Positions 17,597 through 27,372 of a stretch of 64,000 nt of DNA are shown here, one piece after another. The translations under genes were made by a program, and so were the position numbers. Within the stretch, counting starts at the first letter, position 1. Each line of letters starts with the position of its first letter. The DNA lies in assembly GCA_026393115.1 (NCBI GenBank), contig JAPLAU010000031.1:1-64000 (forward strand). The letters are read 5' to 3'. The notes beneath the pieces are model-generated. The model was not told the origin of the DNA. It was given only the letters and a program-made list of their open reading frames with translations, and made no database searches. This stretch comes from Actinomycetota bacterium (GTDB taxonomy: Bacteria; Actinomycetota; Actinomycetes; S36-B12; CAIYMF01).

Positions 17597-18103
17597 ATGT
17601 CACGGCCATTCAGCGCGGAAGAGACCTTCTCGGCCAACGTCGAGGAGGTATTCGCCATGATGTGCGACCCCGACTACCTTGATTTCCTCATCGCCAATTC
17701 AGGCGGCATCGATCCCGGACTCGGCACCGACACCGACACCGACGCCGACGCCGGAACCATCGTGGTGACCCTCGACCGCTCTCTGCCCGCCGAGGTGCCG
17801 TCTTTCGCACGCGCGATGGTTGGCGACCACATCACGGTGCGCGAGTCTCGATCGTGGCAGCCCCCCGCCGATGACGGCTCACGCAGTGGCACTCTGCGGG
17901 TTCGCTTCGATGGTGCACCGATGGAAATCACCGGCGACCTCACATTGGAGAACGAGGATGGAGGTTCACGGCTGTCAGTCTCGGGCCGCGTGAAGGCGTC
18001 AATTCCGTTTGTGGGCGGCAAACTTGAGGAGTTTGCGCGCGATCAACTTTTGCGATTCGTTGCCCGCGAGGAAGAACTCGGCGGTCAGTGGCTCGAACGC
18101 TAG
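17597..18103 (+). CDS. DUF2505 domain protein (START/SRPBCC-like)
   Basis: From the ATG at 17597 the protein has 168 residues. SRPFSAEETFSANVEEVFAM and the following DPDYLDFLIANSGG match the start of DUF2505 proteins, which have a helix-grip fold able to hold a hydrophobic ligand. The end, VGGKLEEFARDQLLRFVARE, is also typical. The start is chosen because GGAAGG lies 8 bases upstream; two in-frame upstream starts lack support. There is no signal peptide or membrane segment. The gene converges on the lipid-storage operon with only 16 bases between stops. Ligand and role are unknown. Confidence 0.8.
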   Translation: MSRPFSAEETFSANVEEVFAMMCDPDYLDFLIANSGGIDPGLGTDTDTDADAGTIVVTLDRSLPAEVPSFARAMVGDHITVRESRSWQPPADDGSRSGTLRVRFDGAPMEITGDLTLENEDGGSRLSVSGRVKASIPFVGGKLEEFARDQLLRFVAREEELGGQWLER

Positions 18104-18119
18104 CCAGTCACGATGCCCC

Positions 18120-19106
18120 TCAGCCGGCGTCGGCGTAGCCGGGCATCTGCTCAGGGTCGGCTAGCGCCTTGGCGCTCGTGCGCATACTCGACTTCAGCAC
18201 CGCTACACGGCGACTGAGATCCATCGCGTTTCCGCCCATCATTTCCAGGTCGGCAGGTCCTGGGCCAAGCACCACGACGTCTGCCCCGGCATCGCGGACT
18301 TTCTCGACCTCGCTCAAGCAGCGCTTCGTCACCTGAATACGCCACCGGCGCTCAAGTCGCGCGAGCACCGAATCGGGCTCATCGAGGGCGAAACTCACCA
18401 TAGGCGCGAGCACAAATACCTCGTCGAGGGCCGCAGCTGCGACCAGATCGACATTGGTCGCCGATACGGCCCCACCGTCGACGTAGCGCCGACCGTTGAT
18501 GCTGACCGGGCTGAACCAGCCAGGAATCGCACATGAGGCCATCACCGCTTCCGACAGGGGCGCCACCGGTGCTGTCGCTTGGCCGAAGGCCACCCGGTCA
18601 CCGGTTTGATAGTCCATCGCCACGGCCCAGAAGTTGGGGTGCGACGACCACTCGCCCATCGGCGTGATGGCATCCATGAGGTGCCCTACCCGCTCAAGTG
18701 ACCCGTTCCCCTCAGGCATCAGTGCCGACAGAAATGCCGTCGTTGGCATGTGGCGCAACCGGCCCAAGGAATTGCGCAGCAGTTCCCCCGAGCCGGGTCC
18801 GCGCAGTTTGGGCATCTTGGGGCGCTGTCCACCGGTCGCACGTTCGTAATCCCAGGAGAATCCCGCCAGAGGCCCTTCGCTGATGGACTTGCCCAACTGA
18901 TGGTCGCGCATCTGCAGTGGCGTGATTCCGGCCGCCAGCAACGCCCCCACCACCGATCCAGCAGAGGTTCCCACGATGACATCAGCCTCACGTGGGTCAA
19001 ATCCGTGAACCTGCTCAAGGGCGCAGAGTGCGCCGGTCATCCATGCGGCGCCCAGGACTCCCCCACCACCGAGAACGATGCCTCTTCTGGTTCGACGACG
19101 AGCCAT
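18120..19106 (-). CDS. patatin-like phospholipase
   Basis: The 328-residue protein has the patatin anion hole GGGGVLG (13-19), nucleophile elbow GTSAG with S48, and the catalytic DGG in RYVDGGAVSATNVDL, a complete Ser-Asp dyad. Patatins hydrolyse acyl chains from phospholipids or neutral lipids. The ATG at 19106 is preferred over an upstream start because GAGAGGGG precedes it and the extra residues are poor. It is the last gene of a run with HAD hydrolase and WS/DGAT, 64 bases after the latter. That suggests a lipase acting on the wax esters or triacylglycerols made by the neighbour. Confidence 0.88.
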   Translation of the reverse strand: MARRRTRRGIVLGGGGVLGAAWMTGALCALEQVHGFDPREADVIVGTSAGSVVGALLAAGITPLQMRDHQLGKSISEGPLAGFSWDYERATGGQRPKMPKLRGPGSGELLRNSLGRLRHMPTTAFLSALMPEGNGSLERVGHLMDAITPMGEWSSHPNFWAVAMDYQTGDRVAFGQATAPVAPLSEAVMASCAIPGWFSPVSINGRRYVDGGAVSATNVDLVAAAALDEVFVLAPMVSFALDEPDSVLARLERRWRIQVTKRCLSEVEKVRDAGADVVVLGPGPADLEMMGGNAMDLSRRVAVLKSSMRTSAKALADPEQMPGYADAG

Positions 19107-19170
19107 TCTGGACACCCCTCTCAGACGAGAACGAACCCCTCCCCCCATCATCCCTGCGACGGGGGGTGAT

Positions 19171-20604
19171 TCAGCGGCGAGTGGCCGATTTCACCCGTGT
19201 CGCCGTGGATCGCTTCTTGCGGGTGGTACGCAGGAGTTCAGTCAGTGCACCCACAAGGTCGTCGGCCAGTTCGTCGACGTCCCACATCGAATCACGGTCA
19301 GCGTTCAGCCCGAAGAACACCCCACCGTCATACGACGTGATCCCGAAACTCACTGCCTGACCCCGACCCAGCGGGACCACCGGATAGGCCGCCAGCATGT
19401 GCGAACCGCCCGCGTAGAGCGCATACTGCGGACCCGGCACGTTGGTAACGACCGTGTTGAACACCCGACGCGAAAGCCCATTGCCCACCCGAGCGCCCAA
19501 TGAATGCAGCGTGGGAGGTGAGAAGCCAGCGAGGGCCACGATGGCCTGCGCCCCCATCATCTGACCGTTGGCCTTGTGCTGACCCATCTCGTAGGAAATG
19601 CGCTGCAGTCGCAGCACCGGATTGGCTTCACCGACCGGAAGATCAACGAGATACGCGGCCACTTGGTTACCGCCCGATGTGGCCTCATCTGAGCGCAGGC
19701 TCACGGGCACCAACGACCGCACCGTGGAACTGCTATCGATTGTCTCGCCGCGAGACTGCAACCACTGCCTCAACGCTCCGGCCACGACCGCAAGCACCAC
19801 ATCGTTCACCGTGCCGCCGTGAGCGGTACGAATCGTCTTGTAGTCAGCCAACGACGTGGCCGCCGTGCCGAACCTCCGCGCAACACCAATTTCAGCGTTC
19901 AGCGGGCTGGACGACGGGGGTCGAGCAACCGTCAGCGCGGCACTGACAACACCCACTGCCTGCTGGCCCACGCGCGACGCAACGGCCCGCACATCGTCCA
20001 AGCCTCGGCGCACGCTGTCGACGACAGCCGCAGGGCTACGCACCATGTCTGTCAGTGCACCCGCGACAAGTTCAAGATCGGACGGCTCGCGCGCGGGCCG
20101 CCACGCGGACGTTGAAGACTGACGAGGTTCGGGCGTGGCATCGAGGATCACCTGTCCGATGTCGACCGCACTCACCCCATCGACCATCGCGTGGTGGGTC
20201 TTGGTCAGAATGGCGAAGCGCCCGCCTTCGAGCCCCTCAACGAGGTACATCTCCCACAGTGGTTTCGACACATCAAGTGGTCGGCTCATGATGCGACTGA
20301 CGAGTTCGCGCAGTTGCGCCTCGGTTCCGGGCCTAGGCAGTGCCGAACGTCGCACATGGTAGGTCACATCGAAGTTCTCGTCGTCAACCCAGACCGGATT
20401 CGACAGGTGGCCGGGCACCCAGCGCACCCGCTGGCGATAGCGCGGAACGTAGGCGATGCGATTGCGAATGAGGCGTACGAGTCGGTCGTAGTCAAAACCG
20501 GCCTCGGGTGCTTCGAAAATCAGCACACCGCCGACGTGCATGGGCGTGGTGGGACCTTCGAGATAGAAGAAGGAGACGTCGAGAGCACTCAACCGGTCTG
20601 ACAT
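19171..20604 (-). CDS. wax ester synthase/acyl-CoA:diacylglycerol acyltransferase (WS/DGAT)
   Basis: This 477-residue enzyme has the catalytic HHxxxDG motif as HHAMVDG (137-143). Other family stretches are PLWEMYLVEGLEGG, NDVVLAVVAGALRQWL and VTNVPGPQYALYAGG. It transfers acyl groups from acyl-CoA to diacylglycerol or long-chain alcohols, making storage lipid. ATG 20604 follows GGGAGG by five bases; the upstream seven codons are dropped. It is the middle gene of the HAD-WS/DGAT-patatin operon. The protein is near full family length with no sign of damage. Confidence 0.92.
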   Translation of the reverse strand: MSDRLSALDVSFFYLEGPTTPMHVGGVLIFEAPEAGFDYDRLVRLIRNRIAYVPRYRQRVRWVPGHLSNPVWVDDENFDVTYHVRRSALPRPGTEAQLRELVSRIMSRPLDVSKPLWEMYLVEGLEGGRFAILTKTHHAMVDGVSAVDIGQVILDATPEPRQSSTSAWRPAREPSDLELVAGALTDMVRSPAAVVDSVRRGLDDVRAVASRVGQQAVGVVSAALTVARPPSSSPLNAEIGVARRFGTAATSLADYKTIRTAHGGTVNDVVLAVVAGALRQWLQSRGETIDSSSTVRSLVPVSLRSDEATSGGNQVAAYLVDLPVGEANPVLRLQRISYEMGQHKANGQMMGAQAIVALAGFSPPTLHSLGARVGNGLSRRVFNTVVTNVPGPQYALYAGGSHMLAAYPVVPLGRGQAVSFGITSYDGGVFFGLNADRDSMWDVDELADDLVGALTELLRTTRKKRSTATRVKSATRR

Positions 20605-20647
20605 GGCACCTCCCTCTCTTTGCACCGCCGCACGCGACGGTGCGCCG

Positions 20648-21298
20648 TCATGATGACAGTGTCATCCCAAACAGTGCGTCAATCTCGGCCGCCGTGGCCT
20701 CGTAATTCACGTGACGAATGCCGATCATGCCAAGGTCAACAGCAGCGGCCACATTGTGTGGCATGTCATCGACGAACACGCACTGGTCAGCGGGCACACC
20801 CACCAAATCAATCGTGTACTCGAAAATCGCACGCTCCGGTTTGCGCATACCCACCTCACCAGAGATGACGATCGCGTCGAACATGTCGTTCCACCCGTCG
20901 CGCGGGTAGTCGTTACCCCACGAGTTAGAGCACAGAGCGGTACGGAATCCGGCCGCGCGGGTGCGGCGCACAAGGGCGGACATGTCATGGGCATGGCCGA
21001 AATGCTCGAACATGCGCTTCATGAGGCCCTCGGCAGCGATCGGGGTACCGCTGCGCTCAGAAAGTGCGGCGGCCAGTTTGTGTTCGAAGTCGGGCAGTGT
21101 CATCTCGCCTCGTTCGAGCGCATGCACCGGATTGAGCAGCGCCTCTTGCCCCGCCGGCTCACCGAGCCACTGACGCATGACATCGGAATACATCGCCAGA
21201 TCGATACCGTCGATCTCGGCCCAGCGTTCAACCACGCTGCGCATATCGACTGTGAGAACGCCGCCCCAATCAACGATGAGGGCAGTGGGCTTACTCAC
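20648..21298 (-). CDS. HAD-superfamily hydrolase
   Basis: The 216-residue protein has HAD motif I as IVDWGGVLT, where the usual second Asp is Gly. This occurs in the subgroup that includes epoxide hydrolase N-terminal phosphatases and related HAD-IA proteins. Motif II is in LCSNSWGN, the motif III lysine in GMRKPE and motif IV is VFVDDMPHN. The start is taken at GTG 21298, six bases after GCAGGG, not at the upstream GTG. It is first in an operon with WS/DGAT and patatin. Substrate is unknown; phosphatidate or another lipid phosphate is only a guess from context. Confidence 0.85.
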   Translation of the reverse strand: MSKPTALIVDWGGVLTVDMRSVVERWAEIDGIDLAMYSDVMRQWLGEPAGQEALLNPVHALERGEMTLPDFEHKLAAALSERSGTPIAAEGLMKRMFEHFGHAHDMSALVRRTRAAGFRTALCSNSWGNDYPRDGWNDMFDAIVISGEVGMRKPERAIFEYTIDLVGVPADQCVFVDDMPHNVAAAVDLGMIGIRHVNYEATAAEIDALFGMTLSS

Positions 21299-21606
21299 TG
21301 CGCACCCTGCCCTCACATGCTGCCATCACGCGGACACGCAGCGTGCTCGTCACGAGATCACCAGCCATTACTCCACCGTACCCGCCGGGGGTGAGCGACA
21401 CTCGCGGGGAGCGCGCCATTCGCCCCCACATACCCGTCATCCACAGTTTTCACTGGGGGTCTTGACCTAGGTGCCTTCAATGGCGTTACATCAGCCATCC
21501 GGTGGATCCGCGAACCGCTCTTCTGGTTCACATCACGCCGGGTGTCAGAAGAGACGGTCGACAACGAGCATCCGCGCCAAGGCGCACCGTTGGAAGGGGG
21601 AATTCC

Positions 21607-22149
21607 ATGTCACACGCCATCAGCGCTGTCAGCGTGGCAAGCGCCTACAGCGAGGCACCCGTGGTGCAGAGCACAGCTCGTGCGATCCCCGCGTACGAAC
21701 CTCCGCTCGAGTTTGACGCGGCTGCTGATCCTGAACCTATAGACGATCGTCAACTTGAACTCGATCTGCGCCCGCCAGCGAGTTCCGCGACGATCCTTAC
21801 GTTTCCATCGTCACGGATGCGCGAACCCGAACCCGAACTTGCCCAGTGGGCGAAGAGTCTGATTCAGGCCACCCTTGAGGCACTGCACGGCGCTCGGTCA
21901 CCCATGCAACTTCGCAAATGGTTCGCGGCGCCGGTGCACGCAGCCCTCGTGAGCCGGTCTGCGTGCATCGCGCGTTCGACATCGACCCCACCTCGCATCA
22001 CGGTGCGGTCAGTACGCACCTCCGTCGTCAGCACGGGGCGTGTAGAGGCGTCAGCGGTGGTTGACGTCGCCGGGCGCTGCCGAGCCGTCGCACTTCAACT
22101 GCAAATGTACGACGGGCGTTGGCGGGTCACCGCCCTCGAAATGGCCTAG
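21607..22149 (+). CDS. DUF6459 / Rv3235 family protein
   Basis: The 180-residue protein has a variable, low-complexity N-terminal half and a C-terminal half (from about residue 75) with the family pattern [20 protein letters not shown], then [13 protein letters not shown] and [15 protein letters not shown], ending in [10 protein letters not shown]. Rv3235-type proteins sit near secA in many Actinobacteria and have no known function. ATG 21607 has an excellent GGAAGGGGGA site. The gene converges on secA and both stop codons sit in one CTAG tetranucleotide. Confidence 0.8.
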   Translation: MSHAISAVSVASAYSEAPVVQSTARAIPAYEPPLEFDAAADPEPIDDRQLELDLRPPASSATILTFPSSRMREPEPELAQWAKSLIQATLEALHGARSPMQLRKWFAAPVHAALVSRSACIARSTSTPPRITVRSVRTSVVSTGRVEASAVVDVAGRCRAVALQLQMYDGRWRVTALEMA

Positions 22150-24962
22150 CGGTTGCGGGGGTCACCGTGGCAGCGCTTGTACTTCTTGCCTGAACCACAC
22201 GGACATGGGGCATTGCGCGTGGTGTCGGCGAATTCGGCTGGCACAGCGCCGGTGGCCAGGGTGCGAGTTTCGCTGACCTCCGACCCGATCGCATCGCTTG
22301 GGGCTGTGTAGGTCAGTTGAGCCGGGCGCTGCGGACTTAGACCCTTCACCGCGATTTCCGGGTTGGCTTCAGCGGGCCGACCTGACGCAGCCGCCGCAAT
22401 CGCCGACGTGGCATCGAGTGACGTGGCATCGGCCAGACCCATTTCCGCGAGCTCGTCCTCGATCGACGGTTGCGGGTCAATCTGCACCTCAACGTTGAAC
22501 AGGAAGCCAACGGACTCTTCCTTGATGCCCTCCATCATGGCGTTGAACAGGTCATAACCCTCGCGTTGATACTCAACGAGCGGATCACGCTGAGCCATCG
22601 CCCGCAGACCAATGCCCTCTTGCAAGTAATCCATCTCGTACAGGTGCTCGCGCCACTTGCGGTCGAGAACACTAAGAACCACGCGACGTTCAAGCTCGCG
22701 CATCACTTCAGGGCCCAGTTCCGCTTCGCGGCGGTCATACGCGGCCTCGGCGTCGGCCTGCAATTCGGCCGTCAGGAATTCCTGAGTAAGTGCGCCGCCG
22801 GACGCTTCATCGAGCTCATCGATGTCGAGCGACACCGGGTAGAGAGTGCGCAGTGCAGTCCAGAGCCGCTCGAGATCCCACTCGTCACCGGCGTTCTCGC
22901 CCGTCTCAGCGTCAACGTAGGCGGCCACGGTGTCGTCGAGGAACCCACGAATTTGGTCGGAGACGTCCTCACCCTCAAGTACGCGTCGGCGCTCGGCGTA
23001 GATGACTTGCCGCTGGCGATTGAGCACATCGTCGTACTTGAGCACGTTCTTGCGGATTTCGAAGTTCTGCGCTTCCACCTGAGTCTGAGCCGACCGGATC
23101 GCGCTGGAGACCATCTTGGCTTCAATCGGAACATCGTCAGGCACGTTGAATCGGCGCAGGAATGAATCGACGACATCACCCTTGAACAGGCGCATGAGGT
23201 CGTCTTCAAGAGAGAGGTAGAAGCGCGTTTCACCCGGGTCACCCTGACGACCAGAACGACCGCGCAACTGGTTATCGATGCGTCGTGACTCATGCCGTTC
23301 GGAGGCCAACACGTAGAGGCCACCGAGACCGACCACTTCCTCATGTTCGGCGGCCACCGACTTCTCGGCCGCGTGCAGCGCGTCGGGCCAGGCAGTTTCG
23401 TAATCTTCAGGCGTTTCGATGGGTGAGAGACCTTGCTGGGCAAGGGTCGCCTGCGCCATCGCGTCGGGGTTTCCACCGAGCATGATGTCGGTTCCGCGGC
23501 CGGCCATGTTGGTCGCAACCGTCACCGATCCACGGCGTCCGGCTTGCGCAACAATCGCCGCTTCGCGCTCGTGGTACTTGGCGTTCAGTACCTCGTGCGG
23601 AATTCCACGACGGCGCAGCAGTGTCGAGACGAGTTCGCTCTTCTCGACACTCGCGGTTCCGACCAATACCGGCTGCCCTGCCTCGTGGCGCTCGGCGATG
23701 TCTTCGATGACGGCGTCGAACTTGGCACCTTCGGTGCGGTAAACGAGGTCAGCCTCGTCAAGGCGCACCATCGGTCGGTTGGTCGGAATCGGCACCACGC
23801 CAAGCTTGTAGATCTGGTTGAACTCCGAGGCCTCGGTCATTGCCGTACCGGTCATCCCACTGAGCTTGTCGTACATGCGGAAGTAGTTCTGCAGCGTGAC
23901 CGTCGCAAGAGTCTGATTCTCCTGCTTGATCTCGACGCCCTCCTTGGCCTCAATCGCCTGGTGCATTCCCTCGTTGTAGCGACGACCAGCCAGCATGCGG
24001 CCGGTGTGCTCGTCGACGATGAGCACCTCACCGTTCATGACCACGTAGTCGCGGTCGCGCTTGAACAGCTCCTTGGCCTTGACCGCGTTGTTAAGAAAAC
24101 CCACGAGTGGCGTGTTGACCGATTCGTAGAGGTTGTCGATTCCGAGCCAGTCCTCGCATCGCTCAATTCCGACCTCGAGGATTCCGATCGTTCGCTTCTT
24201 CTCGTCAATCTCGTAATCGCGGTCGATCTTCAATCGATCGACGAGTCGTGCGAATTCGACGTACCACTTGTTTGCCTCGTCGGCGGGGCCACTGATGATG
24301 AGCGGTGTGCGCGCTTCGTCGATGAGAATCGAGTCGACCTCGTCAACCACGGCGAAGAAGTGCCCGCGCTGCACCAGTTCTTCTTGGCTCCACGCCATGT
24401 TGTCGCGCAGGTAGTCGAAGCCGAATTCGTTGTTGGTTCCGTATGTGATGTCGGCGGAGTAGGCGACCCGGCGCTCTGCCGGAGTCATCGAGGCAAGGAT
24501 GCAGCCAACTTCGAGCCCCAGGAAGCGGTGAACGCGCCCCATCCACTCGGAGTCGCGCTCGGCGAGGTAGTCGTTGACGGTGACAACGTGGACACCTTCG
24601 GCGGCCAACGCGTTGAGGTACGCGGGCAGAGTCGCGACGAGGGTCTTGCCTTCACCGGTTCGCATTTCGGCAATGTTGCCGAGGTGGAGAGCAGCCCCGC
24701 CCATGATCTGTACGTCGTAGTGCCGCTGGCCCAGCGTGCGGCGCGCAGCTTCGCGCACGGTAGCGAAGGCCTCAGGCAGCAACTGGTCGAGCGTCTCGCC
24801 AGCGGCGTAGCGCTCTTTGTACTCGTCGGTGAGCGCGCGTAGTTCATCGTCGGTCAGCGCCTGAAAGTCGGATTCAAGTGCGTTCACCTGGGCAGCGAGC
24901 CCGGTGAGCTTCTTGAGGGTGCGCCCTTCGCCCGCGCGCAGCAGCCTGTCGAGAATCGCCAT
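22146..24962 (-). CDS. secA: preprotein translocase ATPase SecA
   Basis: The 938-residue motor pushes unfolded preproteins through SecYEG. Walker A is in [19 protein letters not shown] and the DEAD-type Walker B in [33 protein letters not shown] and [11 protein letters not shown] mark the second motor domain. The C-terminal zinc motif [14 protein letters not shown] is intact, and NAPCPCGSG places it in the SecA1 housekeeping type. The start is at ATG 24962 ([16 protein letters not shown]); the open frame extends 40 codons upstream through repeat sequence and is not used. TACGAT is 6 bases before the ATG, so a leaderless transcript is likely. Confidence 0.97.
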   Translation of the reverse strand: MAILDRLLRAGEGRTLKKLTGLAAQVNALESDFQALTDDELRALTDEYKERYAAGETLDQLLPEAFATVREAARRTLGQRHYDVQIMGGAALHLGNIAEMRTGEGKTLVATLPAYLNALAAEGVHVVTVNDYLAERDSEWMGRVHRFLGLEVGCILASMTPAERRVAYSADITYGTNNEFGFDYLRDNMAWSQEELVQRGHFFAVVDEVDSILIDEARTPLIISGPADEANKWYVEFARLVDRLKIDRDYEIDEKKRTIGILEVGIERCEDWLGIDNLYESVNTPLVGFLNNAVKAKELFKRDRDYVVMNGEVLIVDEHTGRMLAGRRYNEGMHQAIEAKEGVEIKQENQTLATVTLQNYFRMYDKLSGMTGTAMTEASEFNQIYKLGVVPIPTNRPMVRLDEADLVYRTEGAKFDAVIEDIAERHEAGQPVLVGTASVEKSELVSTLLRRRGIPHEVLNAKYHEREAAIVAQAGRRGSVTVATNMAGRGTDIMLGGNPDAMAQATLAQQGLSPIETPEDYETAWPDALHAAEKSVAAEHEEVVGLGGLYVLASERHESRRIDNQLRGRSGRQGDPGETRFYLSLEDDLMRLFKGDVVDSFLRRFNVPDDVPIEAKMVSSAIRSAQTQVEAQNFEIRKNVLKYDDVLNRQRQVIYAERRRVLEGEDVSDQIRGFLDDTVAAYVDAETGENAGDEWDLERLWTALRTLYPVSLDIDELDEASGGALTQEFLTAELQADAEAAYDRREAELGPEVMRELERRVVLSVLDRKWREHLYEMDYLQEGIGLRAMAQRDPLVEYQREGYDLFNAMMEGIKEESVGFLFNVEVQIDPQPSIEDELAEMGLADATSLDATSAIAAAASGRPAEANPEIAVKGLSPQRPAQLTYTAPSDAIGSEVSETRTLATGAVPAEFADTTRNAPCPCGSGKKYKRCHGDPRNR

Positions 24963-24968
24963 TGGCCC

Positions 24969-24974
24969 ATCGTA
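24969..24974 (-). promoter_or_regulatory. -10 box of a leaderless secA promoter
   Basis: TACGAT is followed by GGGCCA and the ATG at 24962. No Shine-Dalgarno is available at this start. Confidence 0.5.
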
Positions 24975-25036
24975 GGTGACGATCCGGTCACGGGATCGCG
25001 GGGAGCCCGACCGAGCACCCTTCCCCCCACCCTCTC

Positions 25037-25081
25037 CATCGGGGGTCCCCAAGCGCGCACCTAGCGCGTTGAAGCGCCCCA
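25037..25081 (-). repeat. 45-bp dispersed repeat, copy A
   Basis: On the minus strand it begins TGGGGCG, contains CGCGCTAGGTG and ends GCTTGGGGACCCCCGATG. It is followed by a purine-rich tail (GAGAGGGTGGGGGGAAGG). It lies 75 bases upstream of secA. The other full copies are at 33921-33965 and 34091-34135. Confidence 0.85.
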
Positions 25082-25098
25082 CCCTGCTTGCATCGCCG

Positions 25099-25127
25099 TT
25101 CGGTCAGCCACACGGGCGGGTTAGAGT
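25099..25127 (+). promoter_or_regulatory. leaderless promoter for the small ORF at 25134
   Basis: TAGAGT at 25122-25127 is 6 bases before the GTG at 25134. TTCGGT at 25099-25104, 17 bases upstream, is a weak -35. Confidence 0.45.
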
Positions 25128-25133
25128 CGGCGG

Positions 25134-25382
25134 GTGGACCTCGCCAGTGGTGATGAGCGGATGGATGCCATCTCGCGGGGCCTTGCGGTGCCCGACGACA
25201 TCGACTGTTGGGTGGTGCGCGCCGATTCAGGCACCCCGCTGGCCTACGCCGTTGTTCTGGCGGGTGATTCGGAACGCCGGGTGCGAGCGGTGGCGGCCGC
25301 AGATCCCGCCGACCCGGCCGTTGCCGAGGCTGTGGTGTCGGCGCGTGAATTCCTCATCGCCGGCGTCAACCACCGCGACTAG
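25134..25382 (+). CDS. small hypothetical protein (82 aa)
   Basis: This short acidic protein is rich in Ala and Asp (VRAVAAADPADPAVAEAV) and has no membrane segment or known motif. I do not recognise a family. Support for coding comes from the leaderless-type promoter placed exactly upstream of the GTG, and from its stop codon sharing a CTAG with the convergent GNAT gene. An internal start at ATG 25161 after GAGCGG is possible. Confidence 0.5.
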   Translation: MDLASGDERMDAISRGLAVPDDIDCWVVRADSGTPLAYAVVLAGDSERRVRAVAAADPADPAVAEAVVSAREFLIAGVNHRD

Positions 25383-25981
25383 CCCGCCGACGCGCCGAAC
25401 CTCTCGCGCGTCAGCGTCGCGGCCCACGCCTCAAGCGGCACGTCACCCGGGCGCCCACAGGTGGTCACTCCATCGACCACAAACCCGTGACGCTGCGCCA
25501 CGAGCCACGACGCCACATTCTCTTGAGCGGCATTCCAATGCACCGAGGTCAAACCGGCCACGTCAAACGCCCAAGCGAGCACCAGTCCGAGGGCGCGAGA
25601 CATCGAGCCCACTCCCCGCGCGTGTGGTCCGAGCCAGTACCCCACTTCGCCTGTGGCGTTGTGAGGATCAACATCGTGCAACCCGATCACGCCGCGAAAA
25701 TCGTCGTTGAGGCCGGTAATCACAAACGCAGCATTCAGACGGGGCTGCGCTCCCTCATGACCCAATCGCGGGGCGACCATTCCCCAGGCGCCCGCGTTGT
25801 GCGCTTCCACGAACCCTTCAGCGTGCACACGCAGATAGGGCCTCGGCACCATCGTGAACTTCTGCACATCGGGATCTTGAGCCCCCGCAGTGATGTCATC
25901 GATATCGGATACATCAGGCGTTCGCAGAGACACCACTCCGTCGGAAAGAACGGGAGGTTCACTCGGCCAATTCACGCCCAT
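25379..25981 (-). CDS. GNAT-family N-acetyltransferase (RimJ-like)
   Basis: The 200-residue protein has the order of RimJ/RimL-type acetyltransferases: an N-terminal VSLRTPDVSDIDDITAG and a core VIGLHDVDPHNATGEVGYWL. The acetyl-CoA loop region HARGVGSMSRALGLVLAWAF and a terminal QENVASWLVAQRHGF follow. It would acetylate an N-terminus, amino acid or small amine with acetyl-CoA. The target is unknown. It lies between secA and hpf, where Mycobacterium has no equivalent, so it is an insertion relative to that order. Confidence 0.85.
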   Translation of the reverse strand: MGVNWPSEPPVLSDGVVSLRTPDVSDIDDITAGAQDPDVQKFTMVPRPYLRVHAEGFVEAHNAGAWGMVAPRLGHEGAQPRLNAAFVITGLNDDFRGVIGLHDVDPHNATGEVGYWLGPHARGVGSMSRALGLVLAWAFDVAGLTSVHWNAAQENVASWLVAQRHGFVVDGVTTCGRPGDVPLEAWAATLTRERFGASAG

Positions 25982-26039
25982 AGGTCAGTCAAGCACGATG
26001 CAGTCGTGCAGGGAGCGCAGTTCACCTAGCTCATCGCGC

Positions 26040-26045
26040 TACTGT
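26040..26045 (+). promoter_or_regulatory. -10 box of a leaderless promoter for the YcaQ-like gene
   Basis: TACTGT is followed by seven bases (CACCGAC) and GTG 26053. No Shine-Dalgarno is present. Confidence 0.5.
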
Positions 26046-26052
26046 CACCGAC

Positions 26053-27372
26053 GTGAGCGTTGAACTATCAATTGAGCAAGCCCGCGCCCTCGCACTGACT
26101 GCGCAGGGACTGCGTGGCACACCCTTTCCGGTCTCGCCGGCCACAGCGCGCTCAGCCTCCCTTGCCCGTCGCTCCACAGCGGTACGCGGCGTTCTCGAAC
26201 ACTGCGGCGCGATACAACTCGACACGATTTCTGTGCTCGCACGTTCACACGAGCTCATCCCCTACGCCCGACTCGGACCCATCGGACGCGAGTCGGTTGA
26301 AGCGGCCCTGTGGCCGAGTGAAAACCCCGCGAATTCGTTCGAGTACTGGTCGCACGCAGCGTGCGTACTTCCAGCAGAATTGTGGCCGTGGTTTGCGTTC
26401 CGTCGGCGCTTCTTTCAACGCCGGGGTCAGGGATGGCACAAGGTTCCACGCGCCTCACTCGCAGCGTTGCGCCGTCAACTCAATGAGGGCCCTCTCACCA
26501 CGCGCGACATCGGTGGAGCCAAGTCCGGTGGCGAATGGTGGGACTGGTCGGAATCAAAGATCGGCATGGAATGGCTGCTGTACATCGGCGACGTGGTCGT
26601 GGCCCGACGAGTGGGCTGGCGCCGCGTCTACGACCTGCCCGAGCGCACACTCGACCCCCTGCTGCTCACCCAGACCGGCGCGGGGAGCAACACCTGGGAA
26701 GTGACCGACGCAATCGAGGGCCCGAGCGACGAGGAATGCGTACGACACCTCGCACTTCTTGGCGCACGCGCGATTGGAATCGGAACAGCCGTCGACATTC
26801 TCGATGTGCATCGCCTCGGACCGCGCTACACCGGCAAGAAACACTGCGCTTCCGTGCTGTCTGACCTCGTGGCCGACGGCGAACTCACCGAGGTGTCAGT
26901 GCAGGGCTGGAAAGCGCCGGCCTACGCCGACCCGCAGCTCCTCGCACAGGGCTCATCGCGTGGCCGTCATCGCACCACGCTGCTCTCTCCGTTCGATTCT
27001 TTGGTGTGGCACCGCGGCCGAACTCAGCGACTCTTTGACTTCGAATACCAACTTGAGGCCTACGTGCCGGCGGCCAAGCGGGTCTATGGCTACTTCACCA
27101 TGCCGGTGTTACACGGGGGCACCCTCGTTGCCCGCGTCGACCCGAAACGCGACGGCCGCACGCTGGTGGCGCGTCAAGTCACATTCGAAACCAGTGACGG
27201 CACCGGGGCACCGAACGGCGTTGTCGCGAAGTCCGCAGTTGAGGGCACCGCCACAGCACTCGTGGAGGCCATGCGCTGGGTGGGGTGCACCGATGTCCGT
27301 ATCGAACGCGTGCTTCCCGCCACCGCCGCCCGCCCTCTCAACGACCGAGTGCGTGCGGCCCTCGCGAGTTAG
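26053..27372 (+). CDS. YcaQ/AlkZ-family DNA glycosylase (HTH_42, winged helix)
   Basis: The 439-residue protein belongs to the HTH_42 family of tandem winged-helix DNA glycosylases. The catalytic Q-x-D/Q motif is QLD at 55-57 in GAIQLDTISVLARSHELI. The QxD form is characteristic of the YcaQ branch, which unhooks interstrand crosslinks, rather than the AlkZ branch with QxQ. The central KVPRASLAALRRQLNEGPLT and the LLSPFDSLVWHRGRTQRLFDF region are also typical. A role in repair of alkylated or crosslinked DNA is inferred from the family. Its stop overlaps that of hpf by four bases. Confidence 0.85.
   Translation: MSVELSIEQARALALTAQGLRGTPFPVSPATARSASLARRSTAVRGVLEHCGAIQLDTISVLARSHELIPYARLGPIGRESVEAALWPSENPANSFEYWSHAACVLPAELWPWFAFRRRFFQRRGQGWHKVPRASLAALRRQLNEGPLTTRDIGGAKSGGEWWDWSESKIGMEWLLYIGDVVVARRVGWRRVYDLPERTLDPLLLTQTGAGSNTWEVTDAIEGPSDEECVRHLALLGARAIGIGTAVDILDVHRLGPRYTGKKHCASVLSDLVADGELTEVSVQGWKAPAYADPQLLAQGSSRGRHRTTLLSPFDSLVWHRGRTQRLFDFEYQLEAYVPAAKRVYGYFTMPVLHGGTLVARVDPKRDGRTLVARQVTFETSDGTGAPNGVVAKSAVEGTATALVEAMRWVGCTDVRIERVLPATAARPLNDRVRAALAS

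Noticed and set aside
23433-24842. 469-codon plus-strand ORF over secA
   Set aside because: It is antisense to clearly conserved secA, has no known motif and reflects GC-biased codon use on the other strand.
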